NCBI RefSeq assembly: GCF_004342165.1
Contig: NZ_SMAL01000003.1
Span: 124,001 to 188,000 of the forward strand
Direction of reading: 5' to 3'
DNA: 64,000 nucleotides
Origin: Natranaerovirga pectinivora
GTDB lineage: Bacteria > Bacillota > Clostridia > Lachnospirales > DSM-24629
Shown: in pieces, positions 35,050-45,541 of the stretch
Layout: each line of letters starts with the position of its first letter
Position numbering within the stretch: position 1 is the first letter of the stretch
Position numbers and translations under genes: made by a program
Notes under the pieces: generated by a model
The model's input: the letters and a program-made list of their open reading frames with translations, nothing else
The model's database searches: none
What the model was told of the DNA's origin: nothing

Positions 35050-36579
35050 CTATAGGCGCTCAAAGATTTTTGTGGGTTCTATTAGCAAATTTTGTTTTTT
35101 TTCTGGCAATGGAACTTCTACCCCAGAAACAATAAGAAACAATTGATTAAAAAGAGCTTCAACCTCATATGCATTCTGATTCGTTGTAATAATAATTACC
35201 AAGTCTATATCAAAAAATCTGCTAATAAAAGCTGAAAAACCTGGAACATTACCACCGTGAAAAGCTACTTTTCCTAATTCATTATGATCTTGAATAAACC
35301 ATCCTAAACCATATCCTATATCATTTTGTATAGGCATATAGGAATGAAAAATCATCTCATTAATTTCATTACTAATAAGTTCCTCTGTATTTAGAGATCT
35401 ATCCCATAGATAAAGGTCCTCTACTGTTGAAATTAGATAACCTGCCCCATAAGCCCCTGATAAAACACCACGATCACTAATTGGTGATAATGTTAAATTA
35501 CCTGTATAACCAATAGAATCAAACATTTTCTCACTGTTTTTATATGCAATACCTGTATTTGCCATATTTAATGGTTTAAATATTTTTTCATCAAAATAAA
35601 TATCCAAAGACATTCCACTTACCATTTCAACAATATACCCAAGTAATAAATACCCAGAATTACTATAACTCCAATTTGTACCTGGTTCGAATTTTAATGG
35701 TGCTAATTCAAAAAGAGCCATAATGTTTTCTATGTCCATCTCTTCAGGCTTCAAAGAATAAAAACTTGGATAATCTGTGTAATTGATTATTCCAGAAGAA
35801 TGCACCAATAAATGTTCTATCGTTATTTCATCTCCCCTTCCATACTCAGGAAAGTACATTGAAAGTGTATCATCTAACCCTATCTTACCTTCTTCATACA
35901 ATTGCATTATTGCAAAAGCAGTAAATTGTTTAGTGATAGAGCCAATTGGATGTTTGGTAGTTGATGTATTGCTTATGTTCTTTTCAATGTTTGATTTTCC
36001 ATACCCTTTGGATAAAATGATATTGTCATTCTGTGCAACTAAAACAGAACCATTAAAGTTTCTATTGCTCTCTAATGCTCGCAGATACTCATTTAAATTA
36101 TGATATATTTCAAGTTCACTATCACTAAGGAATGTCTTATGTTCTTTAGTAAAAATTAACACAGTATCAGTACTAGGCTCCCACTCTACTTCATTTCCTA
36201 ATACTTCACTTATGAATCTGACAGGTACATAAGTCCTTCTATTAATAATTTGTGCTGATGTATCAAAAGATATTTCTACATCATTCACTGTTGCTATACT
36301 TTCTCCAATATTAAACCGTATTTCTGTTGAACCTATGGTTAATACTACTGTGCTTGTATCTTCTAACCACTTTACCTCTCCACCTAATGCTTCTGCAACA
36401 AATCTTACTGGTGTTAAGACCCTTGAATCTGCATTAATAAAAGGTTTTTCATCAGGAAATAGAACTGTTTTGCCATCAATGCTAATATTTATCTCTGTGG
36501 TACCCTTATGAGCAAAGGTAGCTGAAAATGATGTAATGGTTAAAATTAATATCAAAAAAATAACAAGTTTCCGCTTCAT
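35050..36579 (-). CDS. Secreted serine beta-lactamase-type hydrolase with copper-amine-oxidase-like N-terminal domains
   Basis: A 509-residue exported protein. A signal peptide (about 1-23) is followed by the stalk module called copper amine oxidase N-terminal domain: RVLTPVRFVAEALGGEVKW and RTYVPVRFISEVLGNEVEW. The rest is a class C beta-lactamase-type fold with GSITKQFT (SXXK nucleophile, about residue 213), YSNSG (YXN) and the HGGNVPG motif in place of KTG. Such proteins are usually esterases or D-Ala-peptidases; activity on beta-lactams is not implied. Its proximity to the BlaI/M56 genes is suggestive, but it has no BlaI-type operator. Confidence 0.87.
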   Translation of the reverse strand: MKRKLVIFLILILTITSFSATFAHKGTTEINISIDGKTVLFPDEKPFINADSRVLTPVRFVAEALGGEVKWLEDTSTVVLTIGSTEIRFNIGESIATVNDVEISFDTSAQIINRRTYVPVRFISEVLGNEVEWEPSTDTVLIFTKEHKTFLSDSELEIYHNLNEYLRALESNRNFNGSVLVAQNDNIILSKGYGKSNIEKNISNTSTTKHPIGSITKQFTAFAIMQLYEEGKIGLDDTLSMYFPEYGRGDEITIEHLLVHSSGIINYTDYPSFYSLKPEEMDIENIMALFELAPLKFEPGTNWSYSNSGYLLLGYIVEMVSGMSLDIYFDEKIFKPLNMANTGIAYKNSEKMFDSIGYTGNLTLSPISDRGVLSGAYGAGYLISTVEDLYLWDRSLNTEELISNEINEMIFHSYMPIQNDIGYGLGWFIQDHNELGKVAFHGGNVPGFSAFISRFFDIDLVIIITTNQNAYEVEALFNQLFLIVSGVEVPLPEKKQNLLIEPTKIFERL

Positions 36580-36598
36580 ATACTATCCCCTTATTTTC

Positions 36599-37444
36599 TT
36601 ACTTTTTAATAAAAGTTCCTTCATCTATCTCTTTAAATGCCTGTTTTAATTCCTCTTTTGTATTCATCACTATGGGACCGCCCCATGCAATAGGTTCATT
36701 TAATGGTTTTGCTGATAAAACTAGTACTCTTGCCCCTTTTTCTCCTGCTTTTATATAAAGTTTTTCACTATCATAATTAAGTAGAACTGCACTTTTTTCA
36801 TCTATAAAATTATTATCTTTATCAAAAGAACATTCCCCTTCTACAATATAAATAAAAACAGTATTATCTTTAGAGATATTTATAGACCATTCTTTATTAC
36901 TATCAATATCAATGTGTAGAAATAGTGTTTTTACATAGTCTCCTTGAATGGCACCTTCTGTTTTCTTGTATTCTCCAGATATGATTCGAACAGTACTTCC
37001 CTCTTCTTCGAGAACTGGAATTTGATCAGCAGTAATGTCTCTATACTCAGGCTGGGTCATCTTATCCTTTTTAGGCAAATTTAACCATAACTGCACACCT
37101 AGCATTCTCTCACTTGGTTGTGGCATTTCTTGATGAATTATGCCACTTCCAGCAGTCATCCACTGGCAATCGCCACTATAGATAACCCCTTCATTCCCTA
37201 AACTATCTCCATGCTCTATTTTTCCTTCGATTAGATATGTAACTGTTTCTATTCCTCGATGTGGATGCCAAGGAAACCCTTTGATATAATCTTGAAAATT
37301 ATTAGAATCAAAACCATCAAGCATTAAAAAAGGATCAAAGTCCTTAACATCGTTATAACCAAAAACCCTAACCAATTTTACACCTGCACCATCTACTTGA
37401 TTCTTTCCTGTTACTACCTTATTAATTGTACGTAAGTTTTCCAT
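36599..37444 (-). CDS. Pirin family protein
   Basis: A 281-residue bicupin. The metal site is in the N-terminal cupin: HPHRGIETVTYL and GSGIIHQEMP. The C-terminal half has PIAWGGPIVMNTKEELKQAF, typical of pirins. Bacterial pirins can act as quercetin dioxygenases, and some bind regulatory partners; the role here is unknown. It lies 19 bases behind the serine-hydrolase gene in the same direction but upstream in transcription, so the two may share a transcript. Confidence 0.9.
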   Translation of the reverse strand: MENLRTINKVVTGKNQVDGAGVKLVRVFGYNDVKDFDPFLMLDGFDSNNFQDYIKGFPWHPHRGIETVTYLIEGKIEHGDSLGNEGVIYSGDCQWMTAGSGIIHQEMPQPSERMLGVQLWLNLPKKDKMTQPEYRDITADQIPVLEEEGSTVRIISGEYKKTEGAIQGDYVKTLFLHIDIDSNKEWSINISKDNTVFIYIVEGECSFDKDNNFIDEKSAVLLNYDSEKLYIKAGEKGARVLVLSAKPLNEPIAWGGPIVMNTKEELKQAFKEIDEGTFIKK

Positions 37445-37760
37445 AAAAATCCTCCTTTATACAATCATCGAGTTCGAATTAAAATTTTGACCGCTTTCTA
37501 ATTTTAAATCCCTTATCCTCTCCCCTTAATATATTCACATCTTCTAATACTAGAATTGTTTTTTCATCTTGATTATTATGTATTAATTGATTCAAATAAT
37601 AATATTTATAATAATATTCTAGCATTTGTTCCTTTTGCCGTCAAACATCAATTCTTTATAACCCTTCCTCTACTATTACAGATTACTTACATAAAAAAAC
37701 AAATAGGATCCCTACATATATTTAAAATACATGTAACGGATCCCATTAAAAAATGAAAAA
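37445..37760. other. Intergenic region between pirin and D-aminopeptidase genes
   Basis: This holds the pirin promoter region on the right-to-left strand and the D-aminopeptidase terminator at 37697-37746. The plus-strand reading frame here has no ribosome binding site and is not taken as a gene. Confidence 0.4.
37697..37746 (-). terminator. Terminator after the D-aminopeptidase gene
   Basis: On the minus strand GGGATCCGTTACATGTAT pairs imperfectly with ATATATGTAGGGATCC and is followed by TTTGTTTTTTT. Confidence 0.6.
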
Positions 37761-38564
37761 TTACTCTTTAACCAAAAAACTAAATAATGTTAGTACATCC
37801 ATATAATTTTTTGTATTATATTTTATAGTCGTATCATTTATTTGTTCTGCACCTGGATAAAATCCTGCCCAATACGCAAGTGAAGGATTCTTAAAGCTAA
37901 TTTCAACATCAAAAAACTCTGGCAATTTACCCATAAATCTATCCTTGGAAAATACCAATCCTCCAAAAGCATCTTTCACATTATTAAGTACTTTCTTTGG
38001 ATTTTCATTAATTGTTGCCTTACCCATTCCTTCCTTTGTGGAAACAGTAATGATATTGTCATTAACTCTATTTACTTCTTCACACAACCCTTTATCACCA
38101 GATACAAAAACAGTTGGAATTCCTAAATATAAACCAGCATAATAAAAAATCAAAAATTCACTTGCAAGTTCACCATTAATTATAATGCTATTTAATTTAC
38201 TTACATGTAATGTATGGGATAATGGAGAAGTACCTTTCGATGCAGCTGAGTGATACCCTATAAAAGCAATTGCATCAAATGAGTTATCGATACCTTCAAT
38301 CATACTTAACGGGTGTCCACTCCATCCTCTTATTACATTTACATGTTCAGGGAATAGATTGATATCTAAATTTCTACCTGTATCATGGGCATCTTTTATA
38401 ACCACTTCAGTAAATCCTTTTTCATAAGCACTTTCTATTACAGCACTAACTTCTTTTTCCATTTGTTTTATAAAAGGTGTGGCATCAGACTTTCCAAGAG
38501 TCGTTTCAGACCAACTTGTAACACCTGTTACCCCTTCTATATCTGCACTTATAAACAATTTCAC
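37761..38564 (-). CDS. dppA: M55 family D-aminopeptidase
   Basis: A 267-residue zinc D-aminopeptidase of the DppA family, which releases N-terminal D-amino acids such as D-Ala from peptides, probably for cell-wall recycling. The metal motif [10 protein letters not shown] at the N-terminus, DAHDTGRN, and [19 protein letters not shown] are all present. The start overlaps the stop of the homoserine acyltransferase gene by four bases (ATGA), so the two are translated together. Confidence 0.88.
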   Translation of the reverse strand: MKLFISADIEGVTGVTSWSETTLGKSDATPFIKQMEKEVSAVIESAYEKGFTEVVIKDAHDTGRNLDINLFPEHVNVIRGWSGHPLSMIEGIDNSFDAIAFIGYHSAASKGTSPLSHTLHVSKLNSIIINGELASEFLIFYYAGLYLGIPTVFVSGDKGLCEEVNRVNDNIITVSTKEGMGKATINENPKKVLNNVKDAFGGLVFSKDRFMGKLPEFFDVEISFKNPSLAYWAGFYPGAEQINDTTIKYNTKNYMDVLTLFSFLVKE

Positions 38565-39487
38565 TCAAATTCACCAACTTCTTCAATTTTGTATGGCGTC
38601 ATTTGGTACACATAGTAATTTAGCCAATTGCTAAACAACAAATGGGCATGGGCTTTCCAAGTATTTCTTGGCCTCATTTCAACATCATCACCATCAAAGT
38701 AATTAAATGGTATCTCAATTTCTAATCCTTTGGAAACGTCTCTAAGATATTCATTTTTAAGGGTATGAGCATCATACTCTGAATGTCCTGTGATAAAAAT
38801 ATTTTTACCGTCATCCCCTATAACCATATGAACGCCCGCTTCTTCAGATTCAGCTATTATTTCTAACTTCTCATTCTTTATTATGTCTTCTCTTTTTACT
38901 GTCGTATGTCTCGAATGAGGTGCGAAAAATTCCTCATCAAATCCTCTAACAAGAGGGGTATGAGGATCTAATACTTGGTGATTAAAAACGCCAAACATTT
39001 TTTTATCTATTGAATGTTTTTTTATGCCATAATGATAGTATAACCCTGCTTGAGCACCCCAACAAATATGTAGTGTTGAAGTTACATTATGCTCTGACCA
39101 TTTCATAATGGCTTTTAATTCATCCCAATAACTCACTTCTTCAAATTCTAAATGTTCAATTGGCGCCCCTGTTATAATCATACCATCAAATTTTTTATGA
39201 CACACTTTATCAAAAGTAGTATAGAAACTAAATAAATGCTCTTGTGATGTATTTTTTGATGTATATGTTTTTGGACTCATAAAAGTAACTTCTGTTTGTA
39301 ATGGAGAATTAGAGAGAACTCTTAATAACTGACATTCTGTTTCCTGCTTTAAAGGCATAAGGTTTAATATAAGGATTTGTAATTCACGAATATCTTGATG
39401 AATTGCTCTATTTTCATCCATTATAAAAATATTTTCATTCTGCAATATTTTTTTTGCAGGCAAGTTATTAGGTATTTTAATTGGCAT
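38561..39487 (-). CDS. metA: Homoserine O-acyltransferase, probably acetyl-CoA specific
   Basis: A 308-residue enzyme activating homoserine for methionine synthesis. The class-I-amidotransferase-like fold has the catalytic Cys142 in HICWGAQ and His in SRHTTV. The residue known to set the acyl donor is Glu111 in TGAPIEHL. Glu there selects acetyl-CoA and Gly (TGAPLG) selects succinyl-CoA, so this is probably an O-acetyltransferase (MetAA). It overlaps the D-aminopeptidase gene by four bases. No SAM riboswitch is visible upstream. Confidence 0.93.
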   Translation of the reverse strand: MPIKIPNNLPAKKILQNENIFIMDENRAIHQDIRELQILILNLMPLKQETECQLLRVLSNSPLQTEVTFMSPKTYTSKNTSQEHLFSFYTTFDKVCHKKFDGMIITGAPIEHLEFEEVSYWDELKAIMKWSEHNVTSTLHICWGAQAGLYYHYGIKKHSIDKKMFGVFNHQVLDPHTPLVRGFDEEFFAPHSRHTTVKREDIIKNEKLEIIAESEEAGVHMVIGDDGKNIFITGHSEYDAHTLKNEYLRDVSKGLEIEIPFNYFDGDDVEMRPRNTWKAHAHLLFSNWLNYYVYQMTPYKIEEVGEFE

Positions 39488-39558
39488 TATTCTTCACCTT
39501 TTCTATCACAAGTTTTAATCTTAATTCATTATACAAGAAAAAATATTATAATTCAAGA

Positions 39559-39579
39559 AAAGTGTGCAAGGCACACTTT
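39559..39579 (-). terminator. Terminator after glutamyl-tRNA synthetase
   Basis: A 9-bp stem, AAAGTGTGC with GCACACTTT, closes a 3-base loop; on the minus strand TTTTC follows. Confidence 0.6.
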
Positions 39580-39596
39580 GTCTCAAAATACTTATT

Positions 39597-41066
39597 TTAT
39601 TGCGCCACTGCAGCTTGTAATTTTTTTATACCCACTTCTAATCTACACAAAGATTCTTCTTTGCCAAGAATCTCCATTAAATCGAATGCGCCACCTGGTG
39701 ATGTTGGCTTTCCTGATAAGGCTGTTCTAAGTGGCCAAAGAACTTGTCCATTTTTCATTCCTGATTCTTTTGCAAAATCCATAATTAAATCATGTAAGGA
39801 ATCTTTTGTCCAATATTCTTGAGCCTTTAAAAGATTAATGGTGACATTTAACACTTGTAAGGATAACTCCGGTGTTGTTTTCATTTTTTTATGAATGTAT
39901 AAATCAATTTCATAATCTGGTAACTCATCTAAGAAATCTAAAAGCTCAGGTATCTCAGTTAAAACTTCTACTCTCATTTTAACAAGATCACATATTTCTC
40001 TACAATTAAGATCTTTTTTAACTACTGATTTGACATATGGCAATGCGATTTTATAAAAGTCTTCACAATCCATTTTTTTGATGTATTCACCATTCATCCA
40101 TCTTAATTTTTTCATATCAAAAACAGCAGGCGACTTATTGATTTTTTTATAATCAAATCTTTTCACAAGTTCTACTAATGAAAATAATTCTTCATTGCCT
40201 TCTGGGCTCCATCCTAATAATGCAACAAAATTTACAATGGTTTCTGTTAGGAATCCTTGTTCTAATAAGTCTTCATATGAAGAATGTCCACTTCTCTTAC
40301 TTAATTTTTGATGTTCTTCATTGGTAATTAAAGGACAATGAACATATGTTGGCACTTCCCAACCAAAAGCTTCATACAATCTATTGTACTTTGGGGATGA
40401 AGACAAATACTCATTCCCTCTAACAATATGGGTTATGCCCATTAAATAGTCATCTACTACATTGGCAAAGTTATATGTTGGAAATCCATCTGATTTAATT
40501 AATACCATATCATCTAATTCGGAATTATCTACTTTAATCCTTCCATAAATTTCATCTTCAAAGGTGGTTGTTCCATCTGTAGGATTATCTTGTCTAATAA
40601 CATATGGTATACCCTTTTTGATATTCTCTTGTACTTCTTCTGCTGTTAATTCAACACATTTTTTATCGTATCTAAAGGTTTCTTTTTTTACATCTTTTTC
40701 TTCTCTTAAGGCATCAAGACGCTCTTTTGTACAAAAACAGTAATAGGCTTCTTTTTTTTCTATTAATTTATTGGCATAGTCCGTATAGATTCCAGCTTTT
40801 TGCCTGTCACTTTGAATGTAAGGCCCTACACCACCATCTTTGTCTGGACCTTCGTCATGGACTAACCCAGTTCTTTTTAATGTGTTATAAATAATATCAA
40901 TTGCGCCTTCTACATATCTTTCTTGATCTGTATCTTCAATTCTAAGAAGAAAATCCCCCGCTTCATGTTTGGCAATTAAGTAGGCATAAAGAGCCGTTCT
41001 TAGATTACCTACATGCATTTTTCCTGTTGGACTGGGTGCAAATCGAGTTCTAACTGTTTTGCTCAT
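39597..41066 (-). CDS. gltX: Glutamyl-tRNA synthetase
   Basis: A 489-residue class I synthetase. The HIGH region is [19 protein letters not shown] and the KMSKS region [14 protein letters not shown]. The zinc-site region ([16 protein letters not shown]) keeps two cysteines. The C-terminal anticodon-binding domain is complete. It has its own terminator and is probably transcribed alone. In a low-GC Gram-positive lacking glutaminyl-tRNA synthetase this enzyme would be non-discriminating, but I cannot tell from this window. Confidence 0.95.
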   Translation of the reverse strand: MSKTVRTRFAPSPTGKMHVGNLRTALYAYLIAKHEAGDFLLRIEDTDQERYVEGAIDIIYNTLKRTGLVHDEGPDKDGGVGPYIQSDRQKAGIYTDYANKLIEKKEAYYCFCTKERLDALREEKDVKKETFRYDKKCVELTAEEVQENIKKGIPYVIRQDNPTDGTTTFEDEIYGRIKVDNSELDDMVLIKSDGFPTYNFANVVDDYLMGITHIVRGNEYLSSSPKYNRLYEAFGWEVPTYVHCPLITNEEHQKLSKRSGHSSYEDLLEQGFLTETIVNFVALLGWSPEGNEELFSLVELVKRFDYKKINKSPAVFDMKKLRWMNGEYIKKMDCEDFYKIALPYVKSVVKKDLNCREICDLVKMRVEVLTEIPELLDFLDELPDYEIDLYIHKKMKTTPELSLQVLNVTINLLKAQEYWTKDSLHDLIMDFAKESGMKNGQVLWPLRTALSGKPTSPGGAFDLMEILGKEESLCRLEVGIKKLQAAVAQ

Positions 41067-41226
41067 ATAAACACTCCTATTTTACTATATTCTTCACATT
41101 ATTATATACAATCTTCCTATTTTTTACAACCGTACTCTTCCAATTTTCTCATATTTGGTATTTTCCTTACTGATAGGAAGATATTTTTATGAAATAGAAG
41201 TGAATAAATCTACCAGTGCATTTTAA

Positions 41227-41715
41227 CTAGAAACTTTCTTTTTTTAATTCATCTACTAAACGTAAATAAAAAAATAAATTTGTAGTAGCATTTTCTATAT
41301 CAAAATTTGTAATCCCTTGATAAACATACAATTCTTTTAATAACATATCACAATTACAATATATGTATTCTGTATGTGTTTCTATTATAATATATATAAG
41401 TTCATTATTAGAGTTGCTTATCATTGATTGATAATACTTTTCACTTGAAATATCTTGAATAACTTCATAAGGTATAATATTTAATTCACTATATGATTTC
41501 TTTTTTATTTTGTTTTTTTCACAATTTAATGCATTCATTTTTGTATTCTCTACTATTCTTTTGTACTTTGTAGAATGGTTATCAATTTCTTTTAAGGAAA
41601 ATTTCAACTCCAAATATTTTAGTATTTCAGAGATACCTTTTTTATTGCTTGAAATCTTATTTTTATACTTATTTAGCAAATATACTTCATACTCATTTTT
41701 TTTTCTTTCTTTCAT
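41227..41715 (-). CDS. Hypothetical protein, lysine-rich
   Basis: A 162-residue protein I do not recognise. The first third is strongly charged (Lys/Asn-rich: KERKKNEYEVYLLNKYKNK) and probably helical. The C-terminal half is more hydrophobic, with IYIIIETHTEYIYCNCDMLL and a final helix. No signal peptide or membrane segment. AGAAAGGA lies before the ATG. It is 38 bases downstream of the secreted protein gene in the same direction, so the two may form an operon. The base composition is even more AT-rich than that of its neighbours, which would fit recent acquisition. Confidence 0.6.
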   Translation of the reverse strand: MKERKKNEYEVYLLNKYKNKISSNKKGISEILKYLELKFSLKEIDNHSTKYKRIVENTKMNALNCEKNKIKKKSYSELNIIPYEVIQDISSEKYYQSMISNSNNELIYIIIETHTEYIYCNCDMLLKELYVYQGITNFDIENATTNLFFYLRLVDELKKESF

Positions 41716-41753
41716 TTTTCTATCCTTTCTATTAAACAGGGAGATCTGATTAA

Positions 41754-42320
41754 CTAATTTACATTGTGCAAACTTGAAAGATTAATTCCAGATGTCCATC
41801 CATAAGATAAAAAATACATTCTTGAATTTCTAAAATTTAATCGTACTTGTTTAACTTCATATGGTATGACTACATTGCCTGCGTCTCCATAATATAATGT
41901 TGTCGCTGGAAAAGATCTATTAATAGACTGTTGAAAATAAGTTGTAGGAAATAAAATACTCGTATTAGTTATCGTAAGATTTCCCATTATCCCATTAACT
42001 GGTTCACTAGCTCTTATCACATAAACAACATTATATAAATTCTGAATATTGTTAGTATATCCATATAATGTAAATGTTATCGAACCAACTGCAACACTTT
42101 GATTAACAATATCTTCTGATTTTTCCGTTTTTATTAATGGGAATTTAACTTCAAATATACCTTCTTCTAATTCAGTTATTTCCATTCCTTCTTCATAAAT
42201 CTGAACGATAGAACTATTATCATCAATTACATTTTCTGTATTTGTAGATGCATAAGAAGAAAAACTCAAACTAAGTATTAAAATTAAACTTAGGACAAAA
42301 CTAAAAAAGCCTTTTTTCAT
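41754..42320 (-). CDS. Secreted hypothetical protein
   Basis: A protein of about 188 residues with a clear signal peptide (LILILSLSFSSYAS, cleavage near residue 25). The mature part is acidic at first, then rich in beta-strand-like segments with many Asn, Thr and Tyr. It has no cysteine and no membrane or wall anchor. The ATG at 42320 has GGAG eight bases upstream and is preferred over the GTG at 42329. It is followed by the lysine-rich hypothetical gene. I do not recognise a family. Confidence 0.65.
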   Translation of the reverse strand: MKKGFFSFVLSLILILSLSFSSYASTNTENVIDDNSSIVQIYEEGMEITELEEGIFEVKFPLIKTEKSEDIVNQSVAVGSITFTLYGYTNNIQNLYNVVYVIRASEPVNGIMGNLTITNTSILFPTTYFQQSINRSFPATTLYYGDAGNVVIPYEVKQVRLNFRNSRMYFLSYGWTSGINLSSLHNVN

Positions 42321-42686
42321 AATAATCACTCCTCTAAATTATTATCTCCCTGTAATTTTAAACTATCATAAATAGATTGTCTTTTCAATAGGTTTTAAAT
42401 ATTATTATCACAAAATCACAAGTATAAGTTTCATAATTTTAATCCCCTAAATATTCAATAACTAATTGTGTATTATCTCTACATATTGTAAAACAATGTT
42501 TACCTTATAATGATCTTTCTACTCTTTTGTTATTTAGATAATCATTTTTGATTAATTTCAGCATTTGATTTTAATGCATTTCTTAAAAATATATAATAGC
42601 TGTGCATTTTTAATAAATACTTTAAATTGTTGAATGATTTTTTTATATTCTACATTAAAAATATGCTAATTCTAAGGTAAAACAAA

Positions 42687-42731
42687 GTGACTTCGTCACA
42701 TCTAAAACCGATTACAACTTAGTGAAGTCAA
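42687..42731. repeat. Short GTGAC/GTCAC repeat
   Basis: GTGACTTCGTCAC followed by ATCTAAAACC and TTAGTGAAGTC. It shares the words GTCAC, TCTAAAA and TTAGTGA in order with 13388-13425. Confidence 0.35.
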
Positions 42732-42794
42732 TTTGTTCTTGGGCATCAAGCTTTTTCTCACAAGTGAGAAAAATGCAGCCCTTCTAATCATAAT

Positions 42795-42839
42795 TTTTTC
42801 ATATACTAGGAAAGTAGTAATTTCCTAGTATATGAAAAA
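42795..42839. repeat. 19-bp perfect inverted repeat
   Basis: TTTTTCATATACTAGGAAA and its exact reverse complement, separated by GTAGTAA, directly beside the terminator at 42839-42873. Confidence 0.6.
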
Positions 42840-42873
42840 GTCCTTTTGAATATAGGATTTATTCAAAAGGACT
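42839..42873 (-). terminator. Terminator after diaminopimelate dehydrogenase
   Basis: AGTCCTTTTGAATA pairs perfectly with TATTCAAAAGGACT; on the minus strand TTTTTC follows. Confidence 0.8.
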
Positions 42874-42882
42874 GTATCTTTA

Positions 42883-43857
42883 TTATAGATAATGCTTTCT
42901 TAATTCTTCCGGACTTTTTGGTGATAATAATCCATAAGGAATATCAAATACAGTTACAGCTCCAGTTTTGCCTTCTTTTGCTAATCTATAGATTGCTCTT
43001 GCATAGCAAACTAAAACACTTGCTGTGAATTCTGGATTACTTCCTAATTCTAAACTGAATTCAATTTTTTGTTTTGTATTTTCTCCAGTTTTTCCTGTTC
43101 TAATAACGAATCCACCATGAGGAATTCCTGAATGATTTGCTTTTAACTCTTCTTCTGTAATGAAGTTAACTTCTGTATCATAATCTGCGAAGTAGTTTGG
43201 CATAGTTTTGATTTCATTTTCAATCTTAGCCTTATCTGCACCATCCTCTGCAACCACATAGCACACTCTTAAATGCTTTTCTCTAGTTGTAAACTCTGGG
43301 TTTGATCCAGATCTTACTTTTTCTAATGCACTATCAATTGGTACTGTGTATTGTACACCGTTTTTAACGCCTTCAACTCTTCTGATGGCATCAGAGTGTC
43401 CTTGACTAACTCCTTTACCCCAGAATGTATATTCATTACCTTCCGGCAAAATAGACTCTGCTAATACTCTACTTAAAGAGAATAATCCTGGATCCCAACC
43501 TGTTGAAATAAGACTTAATGTACCAGCTTTAGAAGCTGCATCGTCAACACTTGCAAAGTATTCTGGGATTTTGGCATGTGTATCAAAACTATCAATGGTA
43601 TTAAATACCGATGCTAATTCTGGTCCTTGCTCTGGTAAATCTGTCGCAGACCCACCACAAAGTAACATTACATCGATAACATCTTTATATTTTCTGATAT
43701 CGGACATATGTTCAACTTTACAACTTGCATTAACTTCTTCTGGTTGTCTTCTTGTGAAAATAGCTACTAATTCCATATCATCATTTTGATTTATAGCCAT
43801 TTCAACGCCTTTACCTAAATTACCGTAACCAACAATTCCAATTTTAATTTTGCTCAT
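42883..43857 (-). CDS. ddh: meso-Diaminopimelate dehydrogenase
   Basis: A 324-residue NADPH-dependent enzyme that makes meso-diaminopimelate directly from tetrahydrodipicolinate, giving lysine and the peptidoglycan cross-linker in one step. The Rossmann motif is GIVGYGNLGKGVE; FTRRQPEEV follows the second strand; STGWDPGLFSL and GKGVSQGHSDAIRR are characteristic of Ddh. The start at 43857 is chosen because GGAGG lies seven bases upstream; an upstream in-frame ATG at 43920 lacks such a site. Confidence 0.95.
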   Translation of the reverse strand: MSKIKIGIVGYGNLGKGVEMAINQNDDMELVAIFTRRQPEEVNASCKVEHMSDIRKYKDVIDVMLLCGGSATDLPEQGPELASVFNTIDSFDTHAKIPEYFASVDDAASKAGTLSLISTGWDPGLFSLSRVLAESILPEGNEYTFWGKGVSQGHSDAIRRVEGVKNGVQYTVPIDSALEKVRSGSNPEFTTREKHLRVCYVVAEDGADKAKIENEIKTMPNYFADYDTEVNFITEEELKANHSGIPHGGFVIRTGKTGENTKQKIEFSLELGSNPEFTASVLVCYARAIYRLAKEGKTGAVTVFDIPYGLLSPKSPEELRKHYL

Positions 43858-44163
43858 TTGTGTTCCTCCTCCATTTAAATATAACAAATTCATTTTACCA
43901 TATTTTATCAAATTATGCAAAAATTAATTTATAAGTTTTCAAATCTTTCATTTGAAACTTCTGCTCATTAAACTTGCAAGAATATCCACACACAAGAATC
44001 CCTATATACCTCTTGTAATTCTTAAACTTTTAATACTCCATTCAAATTTTTTTCTTACTCTAAAATCTCAATTTATGCAATTCACCTTAAAACTGAACCT
44101 TATATTCTTTATGAATCACATTTATTATCCTCATTTCCAGATGGCGTTATACTAAGATGTTTT
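43858..44163. other. Intergenic region after the DUF815 ATPase gene
   Basis: It contains the ddh promoter region and a weak hairpin, TTTCAAAT with ATTTGAAA, at 43938-43958. I see no gene in it. Confidence 0.35.
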
Positions 44164-45438
44164 CTAATATTTATAATTAATATGTTCTTTACCTTTTAGG
44201 GTATATATAAATTGCTCTGCAACCCTACCTGAAAAACTGCCGTGTTGTAATTCCCATTGCAGGGCTAATCTTAATAATTTTTCATCGTCAATATCTATTT
44301 TTTCTTTCAAAGCCTTTGCTTTAACAATCTCTAAATACTGTTTTTGGTTTGTTGTCAAAAACATAATGGATAACCCGAATCTCTCAGATAAAGATAGTTT
44401 TTCTTCCATAGTATCATTCGTATGAACCTCATCTTCACCCATTACTCTGTCTTTCCAACTTTCTGTTATAAGATGTCTTCTATTTGAAGTGGCATATATA
44501 AGAATGTTATTGGATTTTTTTTCTAAACTTCCTTCGATTATTGCTTTTAAATATTTGTATTCAATTTCAAAATCTTCAAAAGATAAATCATCAAAAAACA
44601 ATATCCATTTATATGGTCTTTCTCTAATTGTACGTATAATATTTGGAAGTTCTTTAAACTGATATTTATAAACTTCTATCATTCTTAGACCTTTATCATG
44701 GTATTCATTAAGGACTGCTTTAATCATTGAAGATTTTCCTGTTCCACTATCTCCATATAATAATACATTATTCCCTTTGTTGCCTTCTAGAAAAGATTCA
44801 GTGTTTTTCATTACCTTCTTTTTCTGAGGATCCACACCAATTAGATCAATAAATTTATGTTCTTCTATTGCTTCAATTGGACTAATGCCCTCTTCACTCC
44901 ATCTAAATCCTTTGTACCAAGCAAATTGACCTACACCAACATTATAATAAAATTCAATTATTGACTGTACCACTGACTTAGTTGTACCGTTTTTCAATTC
45001 TTCATATACTTTATTGAAATAATCTTCTTCTTTTATCTCTGCATTATAATTATAATGAAACAAACTACTTAATAAGTTTGTATTTAATTTTTTATCTATC
45101 CCAACATAATCTATCTTCAGCAATTCCTTTATGGTATTTATATCATTTTGAACCATCTCCAAAATAGGTTCCTTTTCTTTTCTCTCCGTCTTTTCATACA
45201 TTAGGGAGAAGACATTTTCTTCATTTAATAAGCACCAAGCTATATATTTATACAATAGATTACCATTCCATTTATTCTTATTACCTTCTTCAATTAGCCC
45301 CCTGCAGAGTTCAAAATAAGTTATTTTAATACTTTCATAATCTAATTCGTCATTTCTTAAGGTTATAAGTTTCTTTATTATAGGGTCTTGTTCAAATTTA
45401 TTATAGATTATTAGATGTAACTCTTTGTTTTTTTCCAT
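44164..45438 (-). CDS. DUF815 family AAA ATPase
   Basis: About 424 residues. The C-terminal half is a AAA-type ATPase with Walker A LLYGDSGTGKSS (about 242-253), Walker B WILFFDDLSFE, the sensor-1 region IYATSNRRHL and LSERFGL, the DUF815 pattern. The N-terminal half (about 1-200) is helical and not recognised. The ATG at 45438 has AGGAGG seven bases upstream. The genes on both sides are transcribed separately. The function of DUF815 ATPases is not known. Confidence 0.85.
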   Translation of the reverse strand: MEKNKELHLIIYNKFEQDPIIKKLITLRNDELDYESIKITYFELCRGLIEEGNKNKWNGNLLYKYIAWCLLNEENVFSLMYEKTERKEKEPILEMVQNDINTIKELLKIDYVGIDKKLNTNLLSSLFHYNYNAEIKEEDYFNKVYEELKNGTTKSVVQSIIEFYYNVGVGQFAWYKGFRWSEEGISPIEAIEEHKFIDLIGVDPQKKKVMKNTESFLEGNKGNNVLLYGDSGTGKSSMIKAVLNEYHDKGLRMIEVYKYQFKELPNIIRTIRERPYKWILFFDDLSFEDFEIEYKYLKAIIEGSLEKKSNNILIYATSNRRHLITESWKDRVMGEDEVHTNDTMEEKLSLSERFGLSIMFLTTNQKQYLEIVKAKALKEKIDIDDEKLLRLALQWELQHGSFSGRVAEQFIYTLKGKEHINYKY

Positions 45439-45541
45439 AATTTTACCTCCTATTATTTGTATTTTTTTACCTTTATACAACCATTATAAGTTATAAGGTT
45501 TTTGTTTACAACAAACAGACTATATATGGAGCTGATTAAAA

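Larger units (their letters stand above)
42330..42882. other. Gene-free region with repeats and hairpins
   Basis: About 550 AT-rich bases without a coding region. Contents: a short repeat (42687-42731), a TTCTCAC/GTGAGAA hairpin near 42756-42770, a 19-bp inverted repeat (42795-42839) and the terminator of the diaminopimelate dehydrogenase gene. Confidence 0.5.

Noticed and set aside
37556-37756. 66-codon open frame between pirin and D-aminopeptidase genes
   Set aside because: No ribosome binding site, composition like non-coding DNA, and it runs through the D-aminopeptidase terminator.
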